A stretch of DNA of 64,000 nucleotides. It comes from DAOMFB01 sp963801475 (GTDB taxonomy: Bacteria > Acidobacteriota > Thermoanaerobaculia > UBA5066). The stretch covers positions 930,001 through 994,000 of the forward strand of contig CAWDEX010000001.1 in NCBI GenBank assembly GCA_963801475.1. The letters run 5' to 3'. A program made the position numbers and the translations under genes. Numbering within the stretch: the stretch's first letter is position 1; the number at the start of each line of letters is the position of its first letter. A model generated the notes under the pieces. The model worked only from the letters and a program-made list of their open reading frames with translations. It was not told the origin of the DNA and searched no databases. This document shows positions 16,824-25,303 of the stretch, piece after piece.

Positions 16824-17432
16824 TCAGGTTCGCGAGCCGGGGAAAGGGATGACGTCACCGTCGGACGGACCCGTCGGCTCGGGCGATACCGGGGTCGGCC
16901 GGTCGGCACGCGACCCGCGGCGGGCCTCGAGGATCAGGTCGCACACCTCACGGACCGCCCCGTTCCCGCCCGGACGCGTCAGCCGGAGCGCCGCGGCGTC
17001 GCGGACGATCGCCACGGCGTCGGCGGGGCAGGCGGAGACCCCGGCACGCCGCAGCATCCCGAGGTCGGGAAGGTCGTCGCCGACGACGGCGACCTCCCAC
17101 GGCTGGAGCTCCCAGAGCGCCACCATCCGGTCGAAGGCGGCCGCCTTGTCGCGTTCGCCCTGGAGGACGTAGCCCTCTGGCAGCTTCAGGTCACGGCAGC
17201 GGGCGACCACGACCTTCGAGACCCGGCTTGAGACGACGCCGATCTTGTAGCCGAGGTCCCGGAGAAGGACGAGCCCCAGCCCGTCCTTCACGTCGAATGT
17301 CTTCCACTCGCGCCCCTCTTCGTCGAAGGTCATCGAGCCGTCCGTCAGGACGCCGTCCACGTCGAGGATCAGGCCCCGGATCCGGGAGAGCTTCGTCCGC
17401 AGGTCCTCGGGGAGGATCGGGGCGGTGGGCAC
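16824..17432 (-). CDS. kdsC: 3-deoxy-D-manno-octulosonate 8-phosphate phosphatase KdsC
   Basis: HAD-superfamily phosphatase that converts Kdo-8-phosphate to Kdo. 202 residues from GTG at 17432. Motif I is DVDGVLTDG (24-32, Asp24 nucleophile and Asp26), and the late acidic motif is GDDLPD. The capless, small form is typical of KdsC, which acts as a tetramer. The start was placed after the kdsD stop (19 bp gap); the open frame upstream inside kdsD is ignored. The C-terminal 25 residues are a Pro/Ser-rich extension beyond the usual end. Part of the Kdo set with kdsD, kdsA and kdsB in this window. Confidence 0.93.
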   Translation of the reverse strand: MPTAPILPEDLRTKLSRIRGLILDVDGVLTDGSMTFDEEGREWKTFDVKDGLGLVLLRDLGYKIGVVSSRVSKVVVARCRDLKLPEGYVLQGERDKAAAFDRMVALWELQPWEVAVVGDDLPDLGMLRRAGVSACPADAVAIVRDAAALRLTRPGGNGAVREVCDLILEARRGSRADRPTPVSPEPTGPSDGDVIPFPGSRT

Positions 17433-17451
17433 GATGGGGCGATTATGCCCC

Positions 17452-18420
17452 TCAGATCGACTCGAGGCCCCAGAGGTCGTGAAGGTGAAGGATTCCCTCG
17501 GGCCGCCCCCCGTCGTCGACGACGAAGAACGACGTGATCTTCCGCTCCTCCATCCCGAGGAGCGCCTCGGTGGCAAAGGCCTTCGCGGCGATCGTCTTCG
17601 GATCCCGGCTCATCGCATCCCCGGCCGAGAGGTCCATCGCGCTCGAGCCGTGGTGCTCGAGGAGGCGCCGGAGGTCGCCGTCCGAGATGACGCCGGCCAG
17701 ACGTCCCGCTCCGTCGGCGACGCCCGTGATTCCGAACCGCTTCTTCGACATCTCGTAGACGACGTCCTTCATCGCCGCGGACGCGGGGACGAGCGGGATC
17801 GCTTCTCCCGTGTGCATCAGGTCGCGGACCCGGAGGAAGCGCTTCCCGAGCTTTCCGCCCGGGTGCAGGGCGGCGAAGTCCTCCGGCTGGAACCCCTTCT
17901 CCACCGACAGCGCCATGGCGAGGGCGTCCCCCATCGCCATCTGCGCCGTCGTGGACGCCGTCGGCGCGAGGTTCAGGGGGCAGGCCTCCTCGCGGATCCG
18001 GCAGGTGACGACGATGTCGGCGCTCCGGCCGAGCGTCGACCCCGCGGTTCCCGTCAGCGCGGCGAGCGTGGCCCCGCGCCGCTTGACGTGGGGGGCGAGG
18101 GCGACGATCTCCTCCGTCTCGCCCGAGTACGAGAGGGCGAGGACGACGTCCCCTTTCAGGATCATCCCGAGATCGCCGTGGATTGCCTCGGTCGGATGGA
18201 GGAAGAAGGCCGCCGTCCCGGTCGAGGCGAGCGTCGCGGCGATCTTCTGGCCGACGATTCCGCTCTTGCCGATGCCGGTGACGACGACGCGACCGGACGT
18301 TCCCTTCATCGCCGCGACGGCGGCGTCGAAGCCGTCGTCGAGGTCGTCGAGAAGCGACCGGACGGCCGCGGCCTCGATCTCGAGCACGCGTCGCGCCTCG
18401 CGCCGGGCGGGAGTCGTCAC
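17452..18420 (-). CDS. kdsD: D-arabinose 5-phosphate isomerase KdsD/KpsF
   Basis: Converts ribulose 5-phosphate to arabinose 5-phosphate, the first step toward Kdo. 322 residues: SIS sugar-isomerase domain (about 25-180) with GIGKSG and SYSGET phosphate-binding motifs, then two CBS domains (about 200-322). HPTEAIHGDLGM, the conserved active-site segment of the family, is present. GTG start at 18420, 20 bp after the upstream permease stop. It precedes kdsC, the last enzyme of the same pathway. Confidence 0.95.
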   Translation of the reverse strand: MTTPARREARRVLEIEAAAVRSLLDDLDDGFDAAVAAMKGTSGRVVVTGIGKSGIVGQKIAATLASTGTAAFFLHPTEAIHGDLGMILKGDVVLALSYSGETEEIVALAPHVKRRGATLAALTGTAGSTLGRSADIVVTCRIREEACPLNLAPTASTTAQMAMGDALAMALSVEKGFQPEDFAALHPGGKLGKRFLRVRDLMHTGEAIPLVPASAAMKDVVYEMSKKRFGITGVADGAGRLAGVISDGDLRRLLEHHGSSAMDLSAGDAMSRDPKTIAAKAFATEALLGMEERKITSFFVVDDGGRPEGILHLHDLWGLESI

Positions 18421-18440
18421 GCCCCGATCTTACGGGATGC

Positions 18441-20372
18441 TCACCGCCTCTTCGGCAGGATCCGGGTCCGCGCCCCGGCGACGGCGTCATAGAGGACGAG
18501 CGCGCCGTTCCCGTCGATGAAGAGCCTCGTCGGCGCCGACCCGATGTGGTCGCCGGAAGGGAGAACCGGATCCACCATCCACCGCCACGGTTCCATCGGC
18601 GCGAGGCCGTTCTCCCGGGAAATGATCCGTCCCGAGGGGACGTCGATGCCGAGCAGGGTCCAGTCCCGTCGCGACGAGTCACCGGCGGCACGACCGGAGC
18701 TGGCCGCGACCAGCAGGCGGCCATCGGCCGCCGGGCCGCAGATGACGCCCGGGCGGAAGGGTCCGAGGTCGATTTCGCCGAGGCGGGTGCCGTCGACGGC
18801 GAAGCGGCGAAGCCGGAGGGTTCCGTCGGCGCTTTCCAGCGCGGCGAGGGCGCCTCCCGCGACCGGAAGAATCGACGAGAGCTTCGGTCCCCGGGAAATC
18901 GTCCCGAGAAGCTCTCCGGTCCGTCCGTCGCGAAGCGTGAGTCGGGTCCGGTTCGAGTCGAGGGCGACCAGCCGGGCTCCGCCGGCCTCGTACCAGAGTT
19001 CGAGCCGGTCGCCGGGCTGGCGCGGCACCTCGCCGGTCCGGTCGAGCTTCCTGTCGGCGATCCGGAACTCGAACAGGGGCGCTTCGCGGGTCGACCGGTC
19101 CCCCTGACGGATCCGGGGCAGGAAGAGCCGGATCGTCTGTTCGTCCGCGAAGAAGAGAGAGAGATACGCGTCGTTCTCGAGGCGGACCGCGGCGATCGTC
19201 TTCTCGGAGGCGAGATCGAAGACCGAGAGGTTGCGTCCGGCCCGGATGGCGATCCGCTTCCCGGACGGGGAGAAACAGAGAGTCGGCCATCCCTCGGCGA
19301 CGATCGTCAGGGGCCGGAGTTCGGGGGGGGCCGTTGCGAGGTCGGCCTTCCAGAGCCGCCAGAGGGGCGTGTCGGACTCGAGGTCCCACCCGAGCGCGGT
19401 CCGGCCGTCGGGGGAGAACTCGATCCCCGGAGTCCAGCGGGCCCCCGGGAGCCTCAGGAAGGCCCCGGTCACGCGGTCGACCAGGAAGGCATGCGTGCGG
19501 GAGCCCCGATGGCGCGCGGGTCCCCTGACGAGAAGCCAGTCGCCGGACGGTGCGGCGTGGGCGGCGTCGACCCGGAGGAGATCTTCGAGCGACGGGGACA
19601 CCAGCCAGTGGGTGAACCCCGCGCCGAGGAGGGTGGCGGGGAGAGCCACGCCCCAGATCGTCAGCGACTGGGCTCCATGGCCGCGCCGCGGGTCGGTCCG
19701 ACCCGCGGCGACCTGGACGGCGCCGCCGGCGAGGAGCAGCAGGAGCAGCGCCGCGATTCCCCACGGTGCGGCTCGCGTGAGCGATTCGACGTAGCCCTCG
19801 CGAAAGAGGCGCAGCGTGGTTCGCACGACGAGGAGTCCGCAAACGGCGAGGAGAACGATGTCCACGACGAGCCACGGCGAGCGGGACCGGACGGCCACGG
19901 CGGCAGCGTGGGAGACGGCGACGACGAAGAGGAGGCCGCCGAAGAAGAGGCCGGCGATTCCGAACGTCGTCGCGACGGGGGAGAGCGATCCGGCCCCGAG
20001 GCCGCCCTTCGGCGCGGCGATCCACGTTGGAAGGGCGGCGAGCAGGGCGGCGCCCGCCGAGAGGAGGAGGGCCCCGAGGATCTTCCCGCCCCAGATCGAA
20101 AGGGAGGAGAGGGGCCGGGCGAAGTAGAAGCCGGCCCGGCGGTCGGCGAGGTCGCGGGCCAGGACGGTGGACCCGAGCACGACCGCCGTCCCGATGCCGA
20201 ACGCGGCGAGGAAGACGAGGGCGAAGATGGCGCGGATCTGGGCGGCGTCGCCTTGCGCCACGTCCGGAAGGAGGGGCGCCAGGAACGGGAGGAGGCTCGC
20301 GACGGCGGCGGCGACGAAGATCCGCTTCCGTTCGGAGATCTCCCGGGCGGCGACGACGAGAGCGTCCCTCAC
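18441..20372 (-). CDS. ABC transporter permease fused to a beta-propeller-like domain
   Basis: 643 residues. The N-terminal part (about 1-250) has six to eight membrane helices in the ABC-2 permease pattern, including ARDLADRRAGFYFARPLS, common in ABC-2 permeases. From about residue 260 the protein is soluble and contains propeller-like blades: FSPDGRTALGWD, FSPSGKRIAIRAG and similar TolB/WD-type strands up to the C-terminus. Such a fusion is not the usual form of YtrB-linked permeases. Its GTG start overlaps the ATPase stop by four bases. Transported substrate unknown. Confidence 0.82.
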   Translation of the reverse strand: MRDALVVAAREISERKRIFVAAAVASLLPFLAPLLPDVAQGDAAQIRAIFALVFLAAFGIGTAVVLGSTVLARDLADRRAGFYFARPLSSLSIWGGKILGALLLSAGAALLAALPTWIAAPKGGLGAGSLSPVATTFGIAGLFFGGLLFVVAVSHAAAVAVRSRSPWLVVDIVLLAVCGLLVVRTTLRLFREGYVESLTRAAPWGIAALLLLLLAGGAVQVAAGRTDPRRGHGAQSLTIWGVALPATLLGAGFTHWLVSPSLEDLLRVDAAHAAPSGDWLLVRGPARHRGSRTHAFLVDRVTGAFLRLPGARWTPGIEFSPDGRTALGWDLESDTPLWRLWKADLATAPPELRPLTIVAEGWPTLCFSPSGKRIAIRAGRNLSVFDLASEKTIAAVRLENDAYLSLFFADEQTIRLFLPRIRQGDRSTREAPLFEFRIADRKLDRTGEVPRQPGDRLELWYEAGGARLVALDSNRTRLTLRDGRTGELLGTISRGPKLSSILPVAGGALAALESADGTLRLRRFAVDGTRLGEIDLGPFRPGVICGPAADGRLLVAASSGRAAGDSSRRDWTLLGIDVPSGRIISRENGLAPMEPWRWMVDPVLPSGDHIGSAPTRLFIDGNGALVLYDAVAGARTRILPKRR

Positions 20373-21268
20373 TTCTCACCTCCCGCGAGCGCCACGAAGA
20401 TCTCTTCGAGCGAGAGAGCCGAGGCCTCGGCGTCGACGACGCCGTCCGCCGACCGGAAGCGAGCGAAGGCGGCCTCGTCGAAGTTCGAGACGAGCGCTTC
20501 GATCCCCCAGCCGCGCACCTGGACCCGGACCGCGTCGAATCCGTCGAGCTCGGTGCCGAACTCCGTCCGCTCCTCGGTCCGCTCGTTCGAGTAGCTGATC
20601 CGGCGGAAGCGCCCCTTAAGCCGCTCCATCTCGTCGGCGAGGACGAGCGTCCCGTCCTTCAGCAGGCCGACGTGCGTGGCGATCCCCTCGACGCCCGCGA
20701 GGTCGTGCGTCGTCAGGAAGACGGTCGTGCCTCGGTCGGCCAGCTCGGCCACGAGCTGTTCGTAGATCTCGCGCCGCGCGACCGGATCGAGGCCGAGCGT
20801 CGGGTCGTCGAGGACGAGGAGCTCCGGGCGCGAGGCGAGGGCGAGGGCGAGCTGCACCATCCCCTTCTGGCCTTTCGAGAGGCGGCCGAAGGGGACGTCA
20901 CCTCTGACGCCGAACCGGGAGAGGCGGGACGTGACGGCGGCGACGTCCCAGGCGGGGTAGAGCCGGCCGAAGAAGCGCGAGAGCTGCGCGGCCGTCATGT
21001 CGGGCGGGGCGTCCGGCTCCTCGGGGACGATCCCGAGGCGGCGCATGGCGGCGGGACGGGAGGTCCAGGACGGCTCGCCGAAGAGGAAGCACGATCCGTC
21101 GGTCGGCTTCTGCTGGCCGAGGAGGCAGCGGACGAGCGACGACTTCCCGGCGCCGTTCCGGCCGAGCAGGGTCCAGACGGTGCCCGCCGGGACATCGAGC
21201 GTCACGCTCCGGAGGGCGCGGACGCGCCCGTAGTGGACGTCGAGGGCGCGGACGGCGATCGGGTTCAC
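20369..21268 (-). CDS. ABC transporter ATP-binding protein
   Basis: 299 residues. Walker A GRNGAGKS (36-43), signature LSKGQKGMVQLALA, Walker B LLVLDDPTLGLDP and the H-loop TTHD are all present, so it should hydrolyse ATP. The C-terminal 80 residues are an extension seen in YtrB/CcmA-type export ATPases. It overlaps the GntR gene by four bases upstream (ATGA) and the permease by four bases downstream, so the three form a coupled unit. Likely an efflux or envelope-stress exporter under GntR control. Confidence 0.93.
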   Translation of the reverse strand: MNPIAVRALDVHYGRVRALRSVTLDVPAGTVWTLLGRNGAGKSSLVRCLLGQQKPTDGSCFLFGEPSWTSRPAAMRRLGIVPEEPDAPPDMTAAQLSRFFGRLYPAWDVAAVTSRLSRFGVRGDVPFGRLSKGQKGMVQLALALASRPELLVLDDPTLGLDPVARREIYEQLVAELADRGTTVFLTTHDLAGVEGIATHVGLLKDGTLVLADEMERLKGRFRRISYSNERTEERTEFGTELDGFDAVRVQVRGWGIEALVSNFDEAAFARFRSADGVVDAEASALSLEEIFVALAGGEK

Positions 21269-21669
21269 GATTCTCCTCCCCGGCGGCGGCCGAAACGGGC
21301 GAAAGCGGCCCGGACCTCGTCGAGGGCCTCCTCCCGTCCGGCGCCGAGCGTCGCTGCGAGCGAGGCGTAGCGGACGGCGCCCTCGGCCAGCGTCCGGCTC
21401 CGCTCGCCCTTCGCGAGAGACGGCGGGAACTCGGCCACGAAGGTGCCCTCGCCGCGCCGGACGGCGAGCACGCCGGCGTCCGTGAGCCGCTGGTAGGCCT
21501 TGGCGACCGTCGCGGGGTTGATCCGGAGGTCGGCCGCCATCTCCCTCACCGACGGGACGCTCGTCCCGGGGGCGAGGGCCCCGGACGCCACGAGCCGCCG
21601 GAGCCCCTCCTCGATCTGCCTCCAGATCGGCGTGGCGTCCCGGGGGTCGACGCGAAGCGCTCGCTGCAT
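21265..21669 (-). CDS. GntR-family (YtrA-type) transcriptional repressor
   Basis: 134 residues. The winged helix occupies about 10-80 with the GntR signature VPSVREMAADLRINPATVAKAYQ split around the recognition helix, followed by GEGTFV. The short C-terminal part (about 85-134) lacks a ligand-binding FadR/HutC domain, the mark of the YtrA subfamily, which controls ABC genes placed directly downstream as here. A perfect 8-bp-arm palindrome begins three bases before the ATG and overlaps the promoter, so the gene very likely represses its own operon. No ribosome binding site is visible; the leader is only about a dozen bases. Confidence 0.93.
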   Translation of the reverse strand: MQRALRVDPRDATPIWRQIEEGLRRLVASGALAPGTSVPSVREMAADLRINPATVAKAYQRLTDAGVLAVRRGEGTFVAEFPPSLAKGERSRTLAEGAVRYASLAATLGAGREEALDEVRAAFARFGRRRGGES

Positions 21670-21672
21670 CAG

Positions 21673-21692
21673 TGTATTACTACAGTAATACA
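21673..21692. promoter_or_regulatory. palindromic operator for the GntR repressor
   Basis: TGTATTAC (21673-21680), four bases TACA, then GTAATACA (21685-21692): a perfect 20-bp dyad. It overlaps the -10 element and the expected transcription start of the gntR operon. YtrA-type regulators bind such AT-rich dyads next to their own gene. Confidence 0.75.
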
Positions 21693-21718
21693 GTAGGTCC
21701 CGGCCGGGAACTTGTCAA
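21690..21718 (-). promoter_or_regulatory. promoter of the gntR-ABC-permease operon
   Basis: On the minus strand a perfect -35 TTGACA (21713-21718), a 17-base spacer and TACTGT (21690-21695) as -10. Start of transcription is expected near 21683, inside the operator, leaving a leader of roughly 14 bases before the ATG at 21669. Confidence 0.7.
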
Positions 21719-21731
21719 GGGGGATCGCGGA

Positions 21732-22571
21732 TCAGGGATTCGTCGCGCGGCGGAGGGCGTCGAACTTCAGGAGGTCCGCGAGGAACTTCGGGAGGATTCC
21801 GAGCGGGAGCTGCGTCGCGCGGTCGGACTTCGCGCGCGCCGGGTCGTCGTGCACCTCGAAGAAGTAGCCGTCGACCCCGACGGCCGCGGCGGCGCGCGCG
21901 AGGGCGGGGGCGTACTGGCGGGCGCCGCCCGTCTCCTTCCCGAGGCCGCCGGGAAGCTGGAGCGAGTGCGTGGCGTCGTAGATCACGGGGACGCCGAGCG
22001 CCCGCATCATCGGGAGGCTGCGGAAGTCGACGACGAGGTTGTGGTAGCCGAAGGTCGTCCCCCGCTCGCAGAGCGTCACGTTCCCGTTCCCGGCGGCGCG
22101 GCACTTGGCGACGATCTGGGCGCAGTCGTCCGGGGCCAGGAACTGCCCCTTTTTCACGTTCAGCGCCTTCCCCGTCTCCGCCGCCGCGACGATCAGGTCG
22201 GTCTGGCGGGAGAGGAAGGCGGGGATCTGGAGGACGTCCGCCACCTCGGCGGCGACTTCGCACTGCTCGGGGAGGTGGACGTCCGTGAGGATCGGAAGGT
22301 CGTGCCTCTCCTTCACCTCGGAGAGGATCGAGAGGCCCTTCTCCAGCCCGGGCCCCCGGAAGGAGGAACCGGCACTCCGGTTGGCCTTGTCGAAAGAGGC
22401 CTTGAAGACGAGGCGGTCCGCGACTCCCTCGTCCCGGAAGACGGCCTTGATCGCCCGGGCCATCTTCAGCGCGTGGGCGCGCGATTCGAGGACGCAGGGT
22501 CCCGCGAAGAAGACGGGACGACAGCGGTCGCCGGCGGAGAGGTGGGGCGTGATCGAGCAGAAGACGCGCAC
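21732..22571 (-). CDS. kdsA: 3-deoxy-8-phosphooctulonate synthase (Kdo8P synthase)
   Basis: Condenses arabinose 5-phosphate with phosphoenolpyruvate to Kdo-8-phosphate. 279 residues forming one TIM barrel. FAGPCVLES carries Cys26 where the metal-independent E. coli enzyme has Asn, so this is the metal-dependent class. Other conserved parts are KASFDKANR (lysine and arginine for the phosphate), TDVHLPEQ, ERGTTFGYHN and FEVHDDP. GTG start at 22571. It stops 13 bp before the -35 of the gntR promoter. Substrate comes from KdsD and product goes to KdsC, both encoded downstream. Confidence 0.96.
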   Translation of the reverse strand: MRVFCSITPHLSAGDRCRPVFFAGPCVLESRAHALKMARAIKAVFRDEGVADRLVFKASFDKANRSAGSSFRGPGLEKGLSILSEVKERHDLPILTDVHLPEQCEVAAEVADVLQIPAFLSRQTDLIVAAAETGKALNVKKGQFLAPDDCAQIVAKCRAAGNGNVTLCERGTTFGYHNLVVDFRSLPMMRALGVPVIYDATHSLQLPGGLGKETGGARQYAPALARAAAAVGVDGYFFEVHDDPARAKSDRATQLPLGILPKFLADLLKFDALRRATNP

Positions 22572-22628
22572 GGGGCGATGCTAGCAGGGGCGGGGGGACG
22601 GTCTAGAATGCTCGAAGGTCACAATCGA

Positions 22629-25250
22629 ATGAGCGTCGAGCCCGGCGGGCGCCTCGGCGTGTACGAGATCGCTCACCGCCTCGGAAGCGGGGCGATGGGC
22701 GACGTCTTTCGGGCCCGCGACCTCCGGCTGGGCCGGGACGTGGCGCTCAAGGTCCTTCCCGAGCGCTTCCAGGACGATCCCGAGCGGCACGCCCGCTTCG
22801 AAGCCGAGGCGCTGGCTCTTTCTGCGCTGAACCATCCGAACGTCGTCACGGTCTACGGCGCAGAAACGCACGGCGACGTCTCATTCATCGCCATGGAGCT
22901 CGTGGAGGGACGGACGCTCCGTTCGCTCCTCGCGGACGGGCCGCTTCCCCCGAAGAGGGCGCTCGAGATCGCCGCCCGGACGGCGGCCGGGCTCGCCGCG
23001 GCGCACGCGCGCGGCGTCGTGCATCGCGACCTGAAGCCCGAGAACGTGATGATCGGGCCGGGCGGCCTCGTGAAGGTCGTCGACTTCGGCATCGCGCGGC
23101 GGACGCTCCCGGCCGGAGAGGGAGGGGCGCGCGATCCGACGGTCCGGGTCGCCCCGCACCTGACCGAGACGGGTGCCATCATCGGAACCGCCGGCTACAT
23201 GTCGCCCGAGCAGGTTGAGGGACGCGAAGCCGACTTCCGCTCGGACCAGTTCGCTCTCGGGACCGTCCTTCACGAGATGCTGTCGGGAAAGGGGCCCTTC
23301 CGGCGCGCCTCCGCCGGCGAGACGCTCGCCGCCATCCTGCGCGACGAGCCGCCCCCGCTCCCGTCGCTGCCGACTCCGATTGCGGCCCCGGTCGCGTGGA
23401 TCCTCGAGCGCTGCCTCGCGAAGGACCCGGAAGGCCGCTACGGGTCGACGGACGACCTGGCCCGCGACCTCGCGCGGGCCGTCGACCTCGCGGCGCACGG
23501 CTCGTGGAACGGGGGGCCGGCCGTCGCGGTCCCGGCTTCGACGCCCCGTCGCTCCCCGAACCTCGCCCTGGGACTGCTTCTGCTCCTGCCCTTCCTCGTC
23601 GCGGGCGCCGTCTGGCTCGGGACGAGGATCGCCCGGACCGCCGTGCCCGAGTTCCGGAAGCTGACCTTCCGGCGGGGTTCCATCGGAACCGCCCGGTTCG
23701 CGAGCGGCGACAAGGACGTCGTCTACTCGGCGGCGTGGGAAGGGGGCAAACCCTCCGTCTTCCGGTCGGGCCTCGACGCTCCCGACGTCATGACCCTTCC
23801 GTTCGGCGATGCGAGCCTCCTCGCGATCTCGGCTCGGGGACAGCTCGCTCTGTCCCTCCGCCCGGGGCCGTTCGCGGACGGGACGCCGATCGGCACGCTG
23901 GGCGAGGCGTCCGCCACCGGCGGGACGGCGCGCGAGCTGGCCGAAGGGGTCCTCGCGGCCGACTTCTCGCCCGACGGGGCGCGGCTCGCCGTCGGTCTCT
24001 TCGACTACGAGAAAGGCGCCTGCCGGATCGAGTTCCCGCCGGGCCGGGTCGTCTACGAGACGGCCGCGGCCGGCTGGGTCAGCGATCTACGCGTGTCGAG
24101 GGACGGTTCGCACGTCGGGTTTCTCGACCATCCCCTGTCGATCCTGGACGACGGCGTCGTGGCGGTCCTGGACGCCGCCGGACGGCGGAGGGCGCTGACC
24201 GGGCTCTGGTCCGGCGTCCAGGGCCTCGCGTGGAGCGCGGCCGGGGACCGGATTCTCTTCACCGCCACGGGGTCGCACGGCGGGGCCCGGGCCCTCTTCG
24301 TCGTCGAACTGGACGGAAGGGTCCGCCGAATGTCCCAGTTTCCGGGCTCGCCGAAGGTCCACGACGTCGCCCGCGACGGACGGATCCTCCTGAGCCGGGA
24401 AGAGCGCTGGATCGGCATGGTCCGGCGGTCGAGAGACGGCCGCTCCGAGGATGTCTCGTGGCTCGACGCCTCCCTGCTCGCCGATTTCTCTCCCGACGGA
24501 CGGACGATTCTCTTCACCGAGTTCGGGGAGAGCAGCCCCGAGCTGAACCACGTCTACGTCCGACGCGCGGACGGCCGGTCTCCCGTCCGCCTCGGCGAAG
24601 GAACGGGCGCGGCCCTCTCTCCCGACGGGGCCTGGGCCCTGACGATCCTCAACGACGAGGGGCAAAGGCCGCGCCTCGTGGCGCTTCCGCTCGGGGCGGG
24701 ACAGCCGATCCGCCATCCTCCCGTAGCCGTCGAGCGGATCCACTGGGCGACATGGCTTCCGGGGCGGGAGGGCTTCCTCCTCGCCGCCAACGAGAGCGGC
24801 GGCCCCGTCCGGCTCTGGGTCCAGAAGGACGGCGGCGACCTCCGCGCCGTCTCGGAGGGAGGCATCAAGGTCAAGCTCCCGGGGATCGCACTCTCGCCGG
24901 ACGGGCGCCGCGTCGCGGCGATCGGGGCGGACGAACAGATCGCGATCTACGACGTCGCGGGGCGGGAAAAGCCGCGCGTCCTTCCCGGCGTCCCTCCCGG
25001 CCTCGCGCCCGTCGACTTCACGTCGGACGGGCGGACCCTCTTCGCCTACGCCTACACGGCCGTCCCGGCGAGCCTCTTCCGGATCGACGTCGAGACGGGC
25101 CGGCAGTCGCTCGAGGCGGAGCTCGCCCCGCCGGATCGAACCGGCCTCTACGCCATTCCGGCCGTTCACGTGAGCGCGGACGGGACGGAGGTGGCGTACT
25201 CCTTCGTCCGGATCCTCTCAGAGCTCTACCTCGTCGACGGCCTGAAATGA
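22629..25250 (+). CDS. Ser/Thr protein kinase with C-terminal TolB/WD-like propeller
   Basis: 873 residues if started at the second ATG (22629), which has GAAGGT upstream; an in-frame ATG at 22608 is an alternative. Kinase domain (about 10-275): Gly-loop GSGAMG, Lys41 in ALK, HRDLKPEN, DFG, and a GTAGYMSPEQ activation segment, so active. A membrane helix follows at about 315-335 (LGLLLLLPFLVAGAVWLG). The remaining 530 residues contain repeated SPDG-type blades (for example DFSPDGARLAV, DFSPDGRTILF, ALSPDGRRVAA), typical of a TolB-like propeller outside the membrane. Convergent with the 5'-nucleotidase. Confidence 0.92.
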   Translation: MSVEPGGRLGVYEIAHRLGSGAMGDVFRARDLRLGRDVALKVLPERFQDDPERHARFEAEALALSALNHPNVVTVYGAETHGDVSFIAMELVEGRTLRSLLADGPLPPKRALEIAARTAAGLAAAHARGVVHRDLKPENVMIGPGGLVKVVDFGIARRTLPAGEGGARDPTVRVAPHLTETGAIIGTAGYMSPEQVEGREADFRSDQFALGTVLHEMLSGKGPFRRASAGETLAAILRDEPPPLPSLPTPIAAPVAWILERCLAKDPEGRYGSTDDLARDLARAVDLAAHGSWNGGPAVAVPASTPRRSPNLALGLLLLLPFLVAGAVWLGTRIARTAVPEFRKLTFRRGSIGTARFASGDKDVVYSAAWEGGKPSVFRSGLDAPDVMTLPFGDASLLAISARGQLALSLRPGPFADGTPIGTLGEASATGGTARELAEGVLAADFSPDGARLAVGLFDYEKGACRIEFPPGRVVYETAAAGWVSDLRVSRDGSHVGFLDHPLSILDDGVVAVLDAAGRRRALTGLWSGVQGLAWSAAGDRILFTATGSHGGARALFVVELDGRVRRMSQFPGSPKVHDVARDGRILLSREERWIGMVRRSRDGRSEDVSWLDASLLADFSPDGRTILFTEFGESSPELNHVYVRRADGRSPVRLGEGTGAALSPDGAWALTILNDEGQRPRLVALPLGAGQPIRHPPVAVERIHWATWLPGREGFLLAANESGGPVRLWVQKDGGDLRAVSEGGIKVKLPGIALSPDGRRVAAIGADEQIAIYDVAGREKPRVLPGVPPGLAPVDFTSDGRTLFAYAYTAVPASLFRIDVETGRQSLEAELAPPDRTGLYAIPAVHVSADGTEVAYSFVRILSELYLVDGLK

Positions 25251-25280
25251 GAGGGCCGGCTCCGCGCGGAGCCGGCCCTC
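25251..25280. terminator. bidirectional hairpin between convergent genes
   Basis: A 14-bp perfect stem (arm GAGGGCCGGCTCCG) with a two-base loop begins directly after the kinase stop codon and lies 24 bp after the nucleotidase stop on the other strand. It lacks a T tract in either direction, so termination efficiency is uncertain. Confidence 0.7.
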
Positions 25281-25303
25281 GGGACGCGACTGAGAGGAAG
25301 GGA

